Source of the DNA: Megalobrama amblycephala
Taxonomy: Eukaryota; Chordata; Actinopteri; Cypriniformes; Xenocyprididae
Assembly: GCF_018812025.1 (NCBI RefSeq)
Contig: NC_063063.1
Coordinates: forward strand, 5,781,442-5,845,441
Length of the DNA stretch: 64,000 nucleotides
Direction of reading: 5' to 3'
Made by a program: the position numbers and the translations under genes. Of this stretch, positions 22,320-33,042 are shown in pieces (within the stretch, counting starts at the first letter, position 1; each line of letters starts with the position of its first letter). The notes under the pieces were generated by a model. The model was not told the DNA's origin. It worked only from the letters and a program-made list of their open reading frames with translations, and did not search any database.

Positions 22320-23430
22320 TTTAAAATACATTTAAGTATTATATGTACATATATATAATGAGTACATTAAAACATTTCTTCTCAGTAATTTTTTTTTTTT
22401 CAAAATTGGTGATATATTTTAAAACAGTAATTATTTTAGTAATTTTAATGCTTTTGACAAAATTTACACAACAGTTTTTTTTTTTTTTTTTTAACTGATA
22501 AAGATTTAATTCAAAATTTGTTATATTTAATTACTGGATGAAATCTTCCTGAGGAGCCCTCCATTCTTTAATGTGCACTATACAATTGTAAAATATGATT
22601 TTGTTCTCATACCCTCTTACCTTTAATCCATGCATAATCTGCATCCCGCAGTAGTCTTTTTGATTCTTAAGAGGTTTTATCTTAGAAGGTAACACTATTG
22701 TGCCTCAACCCTCATCATTGTTTTAATGGCACATCAGACAGTGAATAGGCTCTGGAATTCTTAAGAGGTTTTAATCATTTGGTCACAAAGGCCCCTCATT
22801 GTTTAGTGTAATCTATATTTTGCAGCACGGCAAAAAAGAGTAAATTACCGTACTATTTAATATGGTTCAAGTAATACATCTTATATTATAGTTATAGTGC
22901 ACTTGAATTCAAAATATCACTTTCCCATCTCAACTGCGGCTGCTCCCAAGGGATAGCTTTAATTTGTTATGAGCATGCTGTCCTCCTATTCATTCTTTTA
23001 ATTGAGTAAGTGTATAAATCTGTTGGAGTGGATGAAATAACAGAGATAGACATTCACAGAGATTGGCAAAATAATTGCTTTTGGAGAGCATTCAGATATC
23101 ATTTTGACTAAATTTCCTTCCCTTAGTCTGATAACAGGTCTCTGCTTACTGTATACAATGCGTGCTCCGTTCATTGCAGTGACATCCTTAAATGTTCCTT
23201 TGCAGCTTTTGAGTGCACTTTCGTATTTATTTGTCATTTGAAGCCTTAGCTACATTCTTCTAAAAGATATGGAGTGAGCTCCCCATCTCCCTGTAATCAC
23301 ACTACACAAACAACTATAGATTTGCATTAATAATTGCCTCTGATATGTTGGAAACAGCCTTTAAAGAAAGTATGTGTCAGAATTACTCCTGTCAGCTGTC
23401 AGTGAAAATTATGTTTTCCCTTTGTATTTG
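22320..23430. other. Unique intron with repeated TTCTTAAGAGGTTTTA motif
   Basis: 22540-23240 is free of recognised repeats. The 16-mer TTCTTAAGAGGTTTTA occurs at 22664-22679 and again at 22758-22773. Candidate conserved noncoding DNA by appearance only. Confidence 0.35.
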
Positions 23431-23556
23431 GCAGATGTTTTTATCTAAATTGACTTACAGTACATTCAAGGAATACATTATTATCAATTCATGCAAACCC
23501 ATAATTTTGGCGATTTCTAGCACTATGCTCTACTGTTTGAGCAACAGGAACTTACA
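23430..23556 (-). repeat. tRNA-derived SINE, antisense copy
   Basis: Plus strand: TTTGGCAGATGTTTTTATCT, TTGACTTACAGTACATTCAA and finally GCTCTACTGTTTGAGCAACA, whose complement is a decayed tRNA A-box region (TTGCTCAAACAGTAGAGC). Same family as 32935-33042 (antisense) and 44386-44470 (sense). Confidence 0.75.
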
Positions 23557-23639
23557 TTTTTCAATAGAGTGACAGTAGCTTAGCTCAGAGTAACTAACTA
23601 AAAGTTGCGACGCTACTAAATACAAAGTTCTGTCCTGAA

Positions 23640-23940
23640 ACTCTAGATGGCACAGGCTATGTCCTTAACTCAGCCTGCCTGCAATAACATCATCTCTATA
23701 GGGCACAGCTGATTGATTCCTGCTGTATCAAGCTCACTTTTTAAAGCAAAACTAAAAGCCTATCTCGTAGGCTTACAGTATATGAGCCAAAAGGGGCTTA
23801 TTCAAACATTTATTTGTTTGTCTTGTCATATTGTTTTATGTACTTTGATTTCTTTTAAATGATATTGTTCAGCACAGTGGTCAAACATGGTTGTTTTATT
23901 GTGCTTTATAAATAAAATAAACTGAACTGGACTGAACAAT
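23640..23940 (+). repeat. Probable LINE 3' tail
   Basis: Reads AAGCAAAACTAAAAGCCTAT, then GGTTGTTTTATTGTGCTTTA followed by TAAATAAAATAAACTGAACT, the usual look of a fish non-LTR retrotransposon 3' end with short A-rich tail repeats. No reverse transcriptase domain is present. Confidence 0.5.
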
Positions 23941-23974
23941 GAGCTCGCATGCTGAACCTTCAAATACCCGGGTA

Positions 23975-24090
23975 GCATTTGCCTTCCACCTTCCCTAGCT
24001 CCACCTGTGTAGATCTGCTACGGGTAATTTATGTACTCTATATTGTACAGCAGCAGCATGTCTTACTTGCTCACAGCAGTGTACAGTTGA
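23975..24090 (+). repeat. Dispersed repeat, CTCCACCTGTGTAGATCTGC family (3 copies)
   Basis: Shares AGCTCCACCTG, AGATCTGCTACGGG and CAGCAGCAGCAT with 58040-58160 (same strand) and, inverted, with 26960-27060. Confidence 0.7.
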
Positions 24091-24123
24091 GTTACTGTAC
24101 TTTTTCACAGAGCCACTATTTTT

Positions 24124-25521
24124 TAGGGGTGCAATGGATCGTAATTGATCCGTGATCTGTACAGATCAGGACCCACAGTTCGGCACACATGTGATTCGTG
24201 GATTAATTTAAGTTTAATCCTAATAGAGTTAAAGTTAATCATTTGCATGTGTTTTTTTTTTTTTTGTTGTTTTTATTTATTTATTTTTTTTGCCAATTTA
24301 CACATTCAAGTGATTTTAAACCATTCCAGCGCAAGAGGAGGCAAAGAGAACTCAATTCGGTACTCGCACGCTGTCATCTGTGCACACAGCCACACACATA
24401 GAGAGAGGTGCGTTTCAGACAGCGTGCAAACTCTGAATTGATTGCGCTTGAATGGACACATACACACAAAATTATGTCAAAATACCCATTTCAGCAAGTA
24501 TTCTCGTCAGTTAATTGAATTTAAAAAGTTCAGTATGAAATCGGATGTGTATCATTATACGTGAATCCGTGCATTAGGTCTTAGGACAGCAGCCTATAAA
24601 TATCTGTTGCTGTCTATGACATTAATGTTTATCAAACAAAAAACAAACAAACAACAAAAAAAAAAACAGCTTTACCAAATATTGATTTATTGTATGCAGT
24701 GAACACTGTAGTGTTATTTTACATTTAAATATTACATACCTGAATACTACTGTTAGACCTTACTTTATTTGTAACTTTGTTAAACTTTTTTTTTAATCTA
24801 TGCTTGTAATTAGTGTATTTGTTCTTATTTTAATACTGAATGTTCATTCACCTGTAATAATGTTTGAACTTTATACGTTTTGCTGTGGTATTATTTAAAA
24901 AATATTTATTTATTTATTTTTTCTCCATTTTCTTTAAGTGTTGCGGTTCTGCAGTTTTTCACTGGTTTCAAAACACACACCATGCTGGATAATACCTGCT
25001 ATTCATTTTCACTTAAATGTACAGTAACGGTTGGTGACATATCCTCAGAAAAACTCCTGAGATCCAAAAGCTAATGCCAGCGCATTGCCATTGCAGTTAG
25101 CCTATGATGACTTGACAACTGAGCACGGGCATTTCACTCATGTCATATTTGCATAGTCCATGCTATTTGAATATATGATTGGTTGACTGCCAAATTAAAA
25201 TATTAAACAGAACGATAAAATAACATTATTAATCAGTTAATGGTCATATCAAATAAACATTTCTGTTCATAATGATTAAACTTGATTTCGTTTTTGCTTT
25301 TGTTTATGTTTCTGTTCCTGTTAACATTTATTTGGTTTCTGTTTTTTGTTTTTGTTCCTTGAACCGGTTCAAGTAATAAATGGAAAGCAAAGTTACATTT
25401 GCCCCCATCCCCCACACTATTTATTTATTTATTTATTGCTGACCTGAAAAATGATCCAATCCATGACTGAAAAACCATAATATGTTTCGAACCGTGGGTT
25501 TTGTGGTCCATTGCACCACTA
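24124..25521. mobile_element. hAT-like element, TAGGGGTGCAATGG termini
   Basis: Left TAGGGGTGCAATGG and right CCATTGCACCACTA are inverted with one mismatch. Flanks CTATTTTT (24116-24123) and CTATTTAT (25522-25529) agree at 7 of 8 bases, a hAT-like target duplication. Inside are TGATCCGTGATCTGTACAGA near the left and AATGATCCAATCCATGACTG near the right. 1398 bp, no transposase remnant recognised. Confidence 0.8.
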
Positions 25522-25676
25522 CTATTTATCCCTATGTTTTCAACTCGGTTAAATAAGTTATGGTTGTTTTTTTAATAATTATAATATATATATTTAGTAA
25601 TTGTACAGTATTTAGTGTAAATTTGTCTGTGTTGTACTATAAATCTAATTTTGATCCCCATTAATTTTGTACTATG

Positions 25677-25830
25677 CACTACCGGTCAAAATTTGGAATA
25701 ATTAAGATTTTTGGTAACAATTTCCTTAAAGCCTTTACATATAATGCATTATAAAGGTATTCATAATGTACGTTATAATGCATTATATCTTTTTATAAAT
25801 AAAGTTAAATGCATTATAATATTTGGAGAT
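25677..25830. repeat. Repeat fragments: CACTACCGGTCAAAATTTGG and GGTAACA type
   Basis: A terminus of the 31199-31560 family followed at 25712 by a GGTAACAATTTCC fragment with nested TATAATGCATTATAA palindromes. Confidence 0.5.
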
Positions 25831-26880
25831 TATATGTGAAAATAGTTGTTTGTTGTGTGTTTTAATGCATTATGCTTTCTAAAGGCTTAACAAAGGTATT
25901 AATATAAGTGTGGATACAATTATTCATTAGATCATACAATGAATAGACGAATGTATTAATTATATAATTAGCTCAAAACGCTGTGAGAGGCCCTCACTTA
26001 TTGTTGGAGCCGTACATTTAAAGTGCTTTGAGCTCCTACATGGTCTAAAAATGTTTTAAAACACTCATTCAGTTCATTCCTCTCAAAGACTTATAATCAC
26101 ACCATCATCTACTACAAAAAACATTTGACATCTAATTTGACAACCAACTGAGATAAAACACTCAGGCTTTGTCTAGTATAAAAGCAGAAGGTGCTTTGGG
26201 TCGCCAAAATTTCCCTGTTTAATTGAAGCCTCGTTCAATCAGAGTGACAGAAAGGCAATCTCACTGCTGAAGAGTGCTGCAGTCATTTGTTGTACGTTGC
26301 CATGAATAACATTAAGACAGCTAATCAATAAGAAGATTAGACTTGATTTAAGTTGACCGATCACCCTCTCTGTTATGTGCCACTGTCACTTGCTGCTTGT
26401 TTTCTGAGTTGATTCTCCTCCCCAGTGTCTCCTAACACACATTAAATGGGTTTGATTGAAGTGAGGTTGGCCGTCTCGCTCGCTGTAAAATGGTGAAAGG
26501 TTGCTAACAGCTTGATGACAGATTAAAGATTGCCTCTGCTTTTATTATATTGAATATTCATCATCTTGCATCAGAATAACAGCAGATAACATCTGCTCAG
26601 CTCTGGCTCTGAGCCAGCTGCATTATTGTCTTTGCGATCATGTTTATCATTCAGGAGTTTATCATTATGGTATTGGCAGGAGTGTTGTAATTACCTTCAA
26701 ATCGAACCGTTCTATAGCAGGAATAGGAAGACCCTTGCATTGTGTCATCTCACGTGTGGAACTGTAGCCAGGCTTGATGATTAAAGGTATGACCTGTGGG
26801 TTTGTTCTTCAAAGAATAGTTAGTTCAATCATGACAACTCTCAGAGTTCATTATTTAACCAGCATTTATTGACATGGGGC
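25831..26880. other. Unique intron, possible conserved noncoding element at 26200-26710
   Basis: No repeats or exons recognised. 26220-26700 has balanced composition, homeodomain-like core motifs (TAATCA, AATTA) and no open frame. Candidate enhancer-like DNA by appearance only. Confidence 0.35.
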
Positions 26881-26939
26881 GTGCATGGAAAGTACATGTG
26901 CTCGGTTTTGGCGTAGAAGATCTGCTATACTGCTGATGC

Positions 26940-27065
26940 TGAGCAAGTACAAGTTCAGCTTAGTTAAAATGACATACATAAAGGACATGCTGCTGCAAGA
27001 ATATATTAAAAACCCCCGTAGCAGATCTCTACAGGTGGAACTGGGGAGGAGGAGGGGTAAACAGA
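26940..27065 (-). repeat. Dispersed repeat, antisense copy of 23975-24090 family
   Basis: CATGCTGCTGCA, CCCCGTAGCAGATCT and CAGGTGGAACTGGGGAGG are the complement of blocks in 23975-24090 and 58040-58160. The 72-codon open frame here is repeat-derived. Confidence 0.7.
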
Positions 27066-27209
27066 AGTTTTCACAATCGCACAGCAGTGCAATCGCAGGC
27101 TAGGGTACAAAATATATGGGTACATTGAAAAGGAAGTATGTCTGGTTGGCTAATGCCTCTGTGTTTGAGGAACCCTTCAGCGCATGGTTAGTTTCATGAC
27201 TGAACTATG

Positions 27210-27989
27210 CAGGGATTGACATTAACTTTTTTTGCTCACCAGCCACTGTGGCTAGTGGTTTTCCAAAGTTACTAGACACTCGGCATTTCCAATGGCCACG
27301 ATTTTTGCATCGATACCATGGGAAAAAAACTGCCATATAGATATTTTTAATATTATCTCATAATTTTATGCAGGAGGTATATTATGGTACTGTCACTTTA
27401 AGACCTGACGCACTGATCCATTATACTGTTACACATGCGTTTTCTTTCTCAACTGTTTACATTCACTTAAAAAATAACTGACTTTGTTTACGTGAATACA
27501 TTATTGCACAATAAGCAGTGAAAAGAACTCAATTTATGACTCGGAGGCGGCTTTATGTGCATGCACTTTGAGTGTAAGCACAAAATCTGCAGGAATGAGT
27601 AAAATGATGTGCAATACGCACAATCCCACGCCAAAATTCAAGCCCTGTATTACCAACAATATTCATCCGGAGAAAATTAAACAAGTGAGGTGAGGCGGGT
27701 TTGTGTGTCAACTTGCTGTCGGAGAGATGAGAGAGGGAGAAAGCACAGCTTCAGTATTGGAAGCTTTTCAGATATTTCAGTATCGATATGTATCGAAAAA
27801 TCAATATTTTTGACAACTCTACATTGCACTTAGTTCATTTTGGATGCCTTTTTAAAAGACTACAATTAAAAATGTATATATTATATATAAAATTCATCCA
27901 GTCAAAGTGGCTAGTAGTGACTGCGTGACACTCCTCTGCTGAAATCCACCTGCATTTGGCGGGTAGGCAGGTGTTAATGTCAACCCCTG
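27210..27989. mobile_element. hAT-like element, CAGGGATTGACATTAAC termini, perfect TSD
   Basis: Left CAGGGATTGACATTAAC and right GTTAATGTCAACCCCTG are inverted with one mismatch. The 8-bp flank GAACTATG is identical at 27202-27209 and 27990-27997, so the insertion is well defined as hAT-like. Its interior (27355-27600) shares CTGTCACTTTAAG, TATACTGTT and AACTGTTTACRTTCACTTAA with 17850-17930 in another hAT-like element, indicating a shared nested repeat. 780 bp, no coding capacity. Confidence 0.9.
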
Positions 27990-27997
27990 GAACTATG

Positions 27998-28900
27998 TAT
28001 TTCACACAAAAATGCTGATTCTGTCAGTGAATGAGAACTGGAGCTGCCAAGCGTTAGAAATGATGTTAAAGCACCTTAAAGTACAAAAAAGTGATCCATA
28101 TGACTCATTCATTATATTCTATATCTTTTAAAGTCATATAATAGTTTTTTTGTGAGAAATAGACTAGAATTTATGTCATTACACACTGGATCAATGAGCA
28201 AGTCAGTGAATTTGAGAGCAGAATGAGTTCAATTTGTGAATGAATCATTCAGACCAGTTTTGTGAACTAGATCAGCAAATTCATTGAAAATATCTGACTT
28301 AGAAGAACAATTTAACTCTCAATAGGTGCCAAGAAGAGATGTCAAGATTTTCAGTGTATATCAACATACATTTTGTGTCTTAAATGATAAAACTACTGAT
28401 GTGTCATATATACTAAATTTGTCATTTTGTATCTTGACAGTCTAAGTCTTTCACTTACATTATATTGCAAAGACCAGCCATATTCTTCAAACATTCATTC
28501 AGTGCTTCAAGTGCTTCTGCTCAAGGGCACATCAGTCATTTAGGAACCCAACTCTTCTGTATGTGACTGTATTTTCTAGGTATTTTGGTAGGGAAAAAAT
28601 AGATCTAATTCTTTCAAGACCAAATTATATACTTCACATTCATTTTATAACTGGGTCAATGACAAGGATGTCTGAAATTATGAAAATGAAAAATCTGTAT
28701 TAAAATGCATTCAGCTTTTTAGAAATCCTTGTATACACATTGAATTCATATGTTTTTGAAAAGCAATTCAACAAAAATGTTGATTAAATGACTTAATTAA
28801 AAATCCCACACGGTGTAACCATAAAACAATATTTTTTTCATTTTACTTTTTGAATTCTTGGACCATGCAAAAGTAAAAGTCGACACCATTATGACCAATG
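27998..28900. other. Intron, no recognised feature
   Basis: AT-rich; nothing supported. Confidence 0.5.
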
Positions 28901-28904
28901 TTGT

Positions 28905-29015
28905 GCATGTTACTTTAAAAAAGTAATTAGTTATAGTTACTAGTTACTTCTCATAAATAGTAACTGAGTTAGTAACTGAGTTACATCATTATAAAAGTAA
29001 CTAATTACCAGTTAA
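28905..29015. repeat. hAT-type subterminal fragment
   Basis: AAAAAAGTAATTAGTTATAG, TTACTAGTTACTTC and AAAAGTAACTAATTACCAG are typical of fish hAT element ends; no complete terminus or duplication seen. Confidence 0.5.
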
Positions 29016-29129
29016 ATAACTTGGATGCCAACTTGGACTACTTGTAAATTAAATAATTGAACAACCACGGCGACGTAAAAGTGCATTACCAACGCCGACA
29101 GATGAAAGGATTCAATGGAATCAATTCAA

Positions 29130-29457
29130 TGGAAAGGATTCCGGAAGAGAATACAATGCTGAATAAAGTCGTAGTTTTTGTTATTTTTGGACCAAAATGT
29201 ATTTTCGATGCTTCAACAAATTCTAACTAACCCACTGATGTCACATCGACTACTTTGATGATGTTTTTATTACCTTTCTGGACATGGACAGTATACCGTA
29301 CATACATTTTCAATGGAGGGACAGAAAGCTCTCGGACTAAATCTAAAATATCTTAAACTGTGTTCCGAAGATGAACGGAGGTCATACGGGTTTGGAACGA
29401 CATGAGGGTGAGTCATTAATGACATAATTTTCATTTTTGGGTGAACTAACCCTTTAA
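29130..29457. mobile_element. Right half of TTAAAGGGTTAGTTCACCC MITE
   Basis: Ends GGGTGAACTAACCCTTTAAG with TTAA at 29454; internal blocks GAATAAAGTCGT, AGATGAACGGAGG and GAACGACATGAGGGTGAGT match the full copy. The left half is missing. The next copy starts only 8 bp away. Confidence 0.8.
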
Positions 29458-29465
29458 GTACCCCT

Positions 29466-29770
29466 TTAAATGTTTAGTTCACCCAAAAATGAAAATTCTG
29501 TCATTAATGACTCACCCTCATGTCGTTCCACACCCGTAAGACCTTTGCTCATCTTTGGAACACAAGAATATTTTTCATAAAATCTGATGGCTCAGTGAGG
29601 CCTGCATTGCCAGCAAGACAATTAACACTTTCAATGCCCAGAAAGGTACTAAAAACATATTTAAAACAGATCATGTGACTACAGTGGTTCAACCTTAATG
29701 GTATGAAGCTACGAGAATACTTTTTTGTGCGCCAAAAAAACAAAATAACGACTTTATTCAGCAATATCTA
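29466..29770. mobile_element. Left half of TTAAAGGGTTAGTTCACCC MITE
   Basis: Starts TTAAATGTTTAGTTCACCC, followed by CACCCTCATGTCGTTCC and on to AACGACTTTATTCAGCAAT, where it stops at the element midpoint. Together with 29130-29457 it forms an inside-out, tail-to-head arrangement. Confidence 0.8.
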
Positions 29771-29960
29771 GTGATGGGCGATGAAGCTTTGAAGCTTTAC
29801 GAATCTTTTGTTTTGAATCAGTGGTTCGGAGCGTGTATCAAACTACCAATGTCACGACCCCCCCCCCCCCATTGAAGTTTCGAAACACTTATCACGTAAC
29901 GAAGCCTCATTTATAGTTTGAACTGAACTGTTGATTCAGAAAACATTCAAAACATATTCT
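29771..29960. repeat. Repeat fragment (GTGATGGGCGATGAAGC type) with poly-C
   Basis: AGTGATGGGCGATGAAGCTT, AGTTTCGAAACACTTATC and CGTAACGAAGCCTCA fit a common fish DNA-transposon repeat. A run of 13 C at about 29858-29870 lies inside. Confidence 0.5.
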
Positions 29961-31198
29961 TTACAGAAAAGATTCAAGATTTTCAAGTCATTGTCTTTAT
30001 GAACTGCATACTTTTGAAAAACTTCAAAATTGAATTGAGTTAATGAAGAATTCTTCAATAAAATCTTCTAATATTTTAGAAAAGAACCAGATACAACGTA
30101 AGCATTGTGTCATTTGACCCAGCTCTGTATAAAACACTTCAACTATTGTCATATTAGATTTTTATGAAAGAGCAATGTCTGAGCAGTTTGTTTTGAAACT
30201 TTGAGTTACCACCCCAACTATTATAATTTGGGGTGCTTAGATTGTTATCTTGTGCATTGACATATAAGACATATCTACATGTTCCATATACTGTTGACAG
30301 GAATGTTTAGATCATCATGGCCAAAATGTTTATCAGAATGAAGCATCTGCAAAACACATTGTGCCTGTTGCATAATTAAGCGAGGCAGGTGCTTCCATCT
30401 CTAATGCGATTTGCAAAATTATTCGTTGTTTCTTGGTCAGGCTCATTTTGGTCTCTCCAGACATTACTGGGACCTGAAAATAGTCAAGGGAATATAGTCT
30501 GCTGGCTTAGCAAAAAATCAGTCTGACGAGTTTAATTTGTCCGCTGATACCTAGAAGCCTGTCTCAAGCACTTATGCTTGTGAGACAGAGGCTTTTGGGA
30601 ATTAATATAGTAGAAGTCTTGCATAACCTCAGCACTTAAATTGTTCCTGTGTTAACATATTCGAATGGTGACTTCCATTTCAAAATCCATGCTGACAGCG
30701 AACAAAATTGGCTATAATTAATATTTGCTGAGTCTGTGGGGCTGGAATGAAAGTCTGGACTGAAAGCATTCGCTTCTCAGGGCAATTCTTTATATTTGAA
30801 GTTTAATATAGGTTTTCTGTCTGAAATGTTTGATAAAACAGAGGTTTTAGTGGAGAATCAGGAATGAATTGCACCTACTGATAGTGTTGTTTTGATGCTG
30901 GCTGGGTTGTTTTAGTGCCCAATACACTAAATGAATTATACAGACCTGGTAATGCCACAAACACACCTGCTGAACGTAATTACATAATTAAGTAGACCAA
31001 TTATGCCTGTTTATTCCTTGATGTGGTGGTGACAACACTTGTAGAAATATTTCTCTAAACTTAGCGCAGTACTGCCAAAACAACACTGATATCAAGACAG
31101 ACTTTCATTTTGCCTGAATGCCCACCATTTTGTTTTCATCCAACTTCACTTTATGAAAATAAATATTGACATCAAATGCTTTTTTTTTTGTAGAAATT
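29961..31198. other. Unique intron, possible conserved noncoding element at 30330-31020
   Basis: No repeats or exons recognised. 30360-30760 contains homeodomain-like motifs (CATAATTAAGC, CTATAATTAATAT) in balanced sequence. Candidate regulatory DNA by appearance only. Confidence 0.35.
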
Positions 31199-31560
31199 GT
31201 GATACAGTACCATTCAAAAGGTTTTTTTTTTTTTTTTTTTTAAAAAGAAAAGAAATGAATACCTTTATTCATGCATTAAATTCATCAAAAGTAACAGTAA
31301 CGACATTTATAATGTTACAAAAGATTTCTGTTCTGTTCATTGATAGTAATATTGAAAACCAAATTGAGTATATTAGAATGATTTTTTAAGGAACATGTGA
31401 CACTGAAGACTGGAGTAATCCCAGCAAACAATGGTCTGATGGCAATGTCCCTGACCAAAAATAGTTGTAGTAGGACAGCATAAATTGGTAAAAATATGTA
31501 ATACAGAACATATACTGTATATATATATTCCTAAACTTTTGACCGATAGTGTATATTGTG
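31199..31560 (+). repeat. Dispersed cyprinid repeat (CAGTACCATTCAAAAGG ... TTTTGACCGATAGTGT)
   Basis: Both termini are visible: ACAGTACCATTCAAAAGG at 31203 and AAACTTTTGACCGATAGTGT ending at 31552. Internal AAAGTAACAGTAACGACATT, ATGTTACAAAAGATTTCTG and TGACACTGAAGACTGGAGTA identify the family also seen at 1395, 13553 and 48000. Internally deleted. Confidence 0.75.
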
Positions 31561-31769
31561 CTATAATACTAATAACTGTGAATGAGGATATTTCGCATAC
31601 ATTCTATATAGGTTTTTCTGAAAATGAGCAGTTATTAATATATAAAATGAACAGCACATATGGGGAAGCCGACTCTGCAGTGGGTGTATGTATTTAGTAA
31701 TGTCACAATGACTGATTGGATGGAGCAATTTGTTAACCAATTAGCCTATAAAATTTAAATGTTTGAAAA

Positions 31770-31892
31770 CTTCCAAACTGACCCCAAACCAGCCTAAATT
31801 TTGTCCTACCCGCCCAAGCCAATTCTGACCCGCATAATCAAATTCAAAACCGCCCAATTGGCCGGAAATCCGCCCAACCTGGCAACACTGTC
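31770..31892. repeat. Repeat fragment rich in CCCGCCCAA
   Basis: ACCCGCCCAAGCCAATTCTG, AACCGCCCAATTGGCC and CCGCCCAACCTGGCAACACTG look like the end of a fish DNA transposon; left border not found. Confidence 0.45.
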
Positions 31893-32589
31893 AATGGACC
31901 AGATGGCTTGAATTAAGTCAGTGTGCAAAGGTTTCTACCAGTTTTACAAGAGATTTCACTGTGGTCAGTCTCTTCACATGTCACAGTGCAGCTCATGGCC
32001 AGAATAGCAACCTCAAGTCGAAAGTCTGACTAGACAGCGCTAACTATTCCCAGACACAAAAGAGCAATCAAACCCTCCATTGACTCTCTCACCAGTTCTC
32101 CTCCTTCCTTCTATCTCAGTATAGTAGGGGACAATCTGTTGTCTCTCCTTTCTCTCTATGTTGCCCATTTCCTGTAGAGAAAGAAGATTCAGTTGGTTAT
32201 CTTGTATCACTGCTGCTGACATTAGTGACAGAGAGAGTGATAAAAACCCTCACAAAAGAATCAATACATGTCGCTTGGGTGGAGGCGCTCCTGTCGATAG
32301 TCTCTCTGGGCACTGGCAGTGCTGTAATTACTTGGCTCATAGTTGAGATGCTGATGGTCTACAGTAGTAATTGACCCCAAATGTGACCTGCATTTCATTG
32401 TTAAAGAGACAGTTAGAAAAAAAGAAAAAAAAACACTGTTCAGATGAACTCCATGACATCAGATGCTACAAATTAAACCATGTATTTACTAGTTGCAACT
32501 GAAGAAATGTTAGTGACTGTGTTTAAGCTGAACATGAAAATGAAGTGTTATAAGACAAAAAATGGCCAAATCGGAACATTTTCATTTTT
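31893..32589. other. Intron, no recognised feature
   Basis: Overlapping short frames on both strands around 32040-32346 have no domain support. Confidence 0.5.
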
Positions 32590-32850
32590 AATGTCACCAA
32601 GAAATCAAAATGGACAATTCTTTAATTTATGGAATATTGCATTATTTATTTTAATTCATGTGCCTTCGTAATATCCTCCCCCACCTTGCAGCAACATCTC
32701 TTCTTTTCTCCTGACGACGTGTTTACTGGTGCAAGGGCGGGACAACCTGTCACTCACATGAGATCGACCAATAGCAAACCACAACCGTCCAATCAATTCC
32801 CGATGGACAAAAACAAGTCCATCCCTACATTTCTTTCTTGTTCTAGACTA
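32590..32850 (+). repeat. Dispersed repeat, copy 2 (pair with 15905-16205)
   Basis: Shares TTTATGGAATATTGC, CAACCTGTCACTCACATGA, AATAGCAAACCACAACC and CCAATCAATTCCCGATGGAC with the first copy. The 137-codon frame that starts at 32629 is composed of this repeat plus the SINE below and is not a gene. Confidence 0.75.
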
Positions 32851-32934
32851 TTGCAACTTTCGTTTTATGTTGAAACTTTAATATACTGTTATGTAGAGCC
32901 AGACTTATCACAGACGAGCATGCTTGAATACTAC

Positions 32935-33042
32935 CACAATAGCATTTACATTTATGCTTTTGGCAGATGCTTTTATCCAAAGCGACTTACATGTAGTAGT
33001 GCCATGCCCATGCTCTATGGTTTGAGCTATGGAATATCATAA
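32935..33042 (-). repeat. tRNA-derived SINE, antisense copy
   Basis: TTTTGGCAGATGCTTTTATC, CAAAGCGACTTACATGTAG and GCTCTATGGTTTGAGCTATG are the complement of the SINE tail and decayed tRNA-like head. Confidence 0.75.

Noticed and set aside
32629..33042. 137-codon open frame
   Set aside because: Built from the repeat at 32590-32850 and the antisense SINE at 32935-33042.
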